From contig NZ_KB892949.1 in assembly GCF_000373985.1 (NCBI RefSeq), positions 1 through 5,631 on the forward strand: DNA of 5,631 nucleotides, written 5' to 3'. How positions within the stretch are numbered: position 1 is the first letter of the stretch; the number at the start of each line of letters is the position of its first letter. The notes under the pieces are model-generated. The model made no database searches and was not told the DNA's origin. It saw nothing but the letters and a program-made list of their open reading frames with translations. Both the position numbers and the translations under genes were made by a program. This document shows, one piece after another, positions 5,012-5,631 of the stretch. This stretch comes from Desulfobacter curvatus DSM 3379 (GTDB lineage Bacteria > Desulfobacterota > Desulfobacteria > Desulfobacterales > Desulfobacteraceae).

Positions 5012-5538
5012 TTAACAACGTGCATGCGCTATTCTTGGAGTCGGCAATGGATAAAATTTCAACAACATTTGAAATCTATTCCACGGTATGCGACTTTCTC
5101 TGTTTCTACGATTCAGCCAGAACCTCCATTTACGCGTAACTTCATGCAAGAACAACTGGAGGCATCTGAAATTACCGTTTATTCCATAATAGTTGTAGTG
5201 GCCTCTGAGCTTCTGAAGCAATTTCTCATGCTGTATGCTGAGCTTTATATGCCTGTGGTCCCGACACCACAAGTGTATTGCCTTTAAAGCTTTTGTAAGA
5301 CGATCTTTAGCCGTTTTACGCTTTACAACCCACTTGCCTTTTCTTGATTTCCCCCAATAGTGGGTGAATCCAAGAAAATTAAAGGTTTCGGGACGTTTGC
5401 CCTTTATACGCCATGGGGCTTCAAAGTGAACCAAGCGGGTTTTATCCGGATGAATTGTCAATCCAAATTTCCCAAACCGTTTTGCTAATACTTCCTGGAC
5501 CCTCAATGCGTCAGATTGTAATTTAAAAATCAACACAA
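5012..5538 (-). pseudogene. Group II intron reverse transcriptase/maturase, C-terminal exon (interrupted gene)
   Basis: About 176 codons remain uninterrupted to the TAA at 5012. The frame starts with LVLIFK, the segment that directly follows the YADD catalytic motif of the RT palm. It continues with GLTIHPDKTR (RT block 6), FNFLGFTHYWGKSRKGKWVVKRKT (block 7, shown only to identify it), and the maturase X domain with LRGHYNYYGINGNF and WRFWLNRR. It ends in the family's WNRFQMLL-YPLP-PRIAH tail. No HNH endonuclease domain follows, as in En-minus classes. The open frame formally extends to an ATG at 5605, but those first 22 codons are the ribozyme of the inserted intron, not protein sequence. 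The protein could be rebuilt only if the inner intron splices. The 5' half of the gene, including YADD itself, is outside the window. Confidence 0.85.
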
Positions 5539-5631
5539 GTCGAGTAGCCCAAGGGAACCGCCCCCTCAGGCTCTCACAGAACCGGACGTGAACGTCTCCG
5601 CTCATCCGGCTCCTATTGACCAGCCTATGCA
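5539..5631 (-). ncRNA. 3' end of a second (inner) group II intron: domains V and VI
   Basis: Domain V at 5578-5612 reads GAGCCGGATGAGCGG-AGA-CGTTC and closes with ACGTCCGGTTCT. It has an intact AGC triad, a GAGA (GNRA) tetraloop on a GAGCG/CGTTC stem, and the conserved bulge; it aligns base for base with the standard 34-35-nt domain V. Domain VI follows as GAG-AGCCTGAGGG paired with CCCTTGGGCT-A-CTC, leaving one bulged A at 5545, exactly 7 nt from the presumed 3' end GAC at 5539. That is the expected branch-point geometry. The next base begins the RT coding exon. The rest of this intron lies beyond the right edge, so its length and whether it carries its own maturase are unknown. Confidence 0.85.

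Larger units (their letters stand above)
4919..5631 (-). mobile_element. Group II intron (outer), 3' portion, interrupted by a second intron
   Basis: The segment runs off the right edge. On the minus strand it holds the second half of the maturase gene (5012-5538), a 19-nt linker, domain V (4959-4992) and domain VI, and it ends at about 4919. The maturase gene is cut by the 3' end of another group II intron at 5539. Group II introns are retroelements whose RNA self-splices and, with its maturase, inserts into DNA. The 5' half of this intron lies outside the window. Orientation is the same as the TIR genes, and the intron lies upstream of the TIR operon. Confidence 0.85.

Noticed and set aside
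5540..5605. ATG at 5605 as the start of the maturase
   Set aside because: These 22 codons translate domains V and VI of the inner intron; homology to RT begins only at LVLIFK after base 5538.

Overview
The window reads as a mobile-element-rich accessory (defence-island-like) segment of a Gram-negative-type bacterial chromosome. A Desulfobacterota-like host is my impression, from the style of the group II intron, the IS200/IS605 remnant and the repeat-laden intergenic DNA. That is recollection, not proof. Every gene I can support lies on the minus strand. The host-type cargo is two genes for TIR-domain proteins of different TIR families plus one small multi-pass membrane protein.

Region by region (plus coordinates): 1-194 has no gene I can recognise. 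195-510 is an imperfect tandem duplication (period about 175 bp) carrying four copies of a TTTC-N6-(G/A)AAA palindrome. 511-827 is non-coding, with a dyad and a G9 tract. 828-2006 (minus) is a 392-aa protein with an N-terminal TIR domain (FLSYRRDD, WVRQE) and an unrecognised beta-rich C-terminal half; a Shine-Dalgarno and a 19-bp dyad sit just upstream of its start. 2153-2230 is repeat copy A. 2231-2626 is gene-free. 2627-2908 is an internally deleted IS200/IS605-type element: four hairpins at its right side, a C-terminal tnpA remnant and a left-end hairpin. 2926-4631 (minus) is a two-gene operon. Its upstream gene encodes a 380-aa PF10137-like TIR protein (RDNVIFEAG) with a jelly-roll-looking C-terminus. 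The downstream gene encodes a four-helix membrane protein and overlaps it by 4 nt at a TTG start. 4632-4819 is the operon's upstream region with an SD, a possible -10 and a composite dyad. 4820-4904 is repeat copy B, homologous to copy A. From about 4919 to the right edge lies the 3' part of a group II intron: domains V/VI and the maturase C-terminus. Its reverse-transcriptase gene is interrupted near the YADD codons by the 3' end of a second group II intron, so the two look nested (a twintron).

How they may work together: TIR domains of both families are known NAD+-processing effectors in anti-phage systems (Thoeris, CBASS, Pycsar and others). No cyclic-nucleotide synthase, SLOG/SIR2 partner, STING or SAVED domain is present in the window. 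The inferred model is that each protein senses through its own C-terminal beta-rich domain, and that the membrane protein is a co-effector or membrane anchor for the second TIR protein. Both TIR units are preceded by a diverged copy of the same 78-85 bp sequence. This suggests a common regulatory leader, or a shared flank through which the units were assembled.
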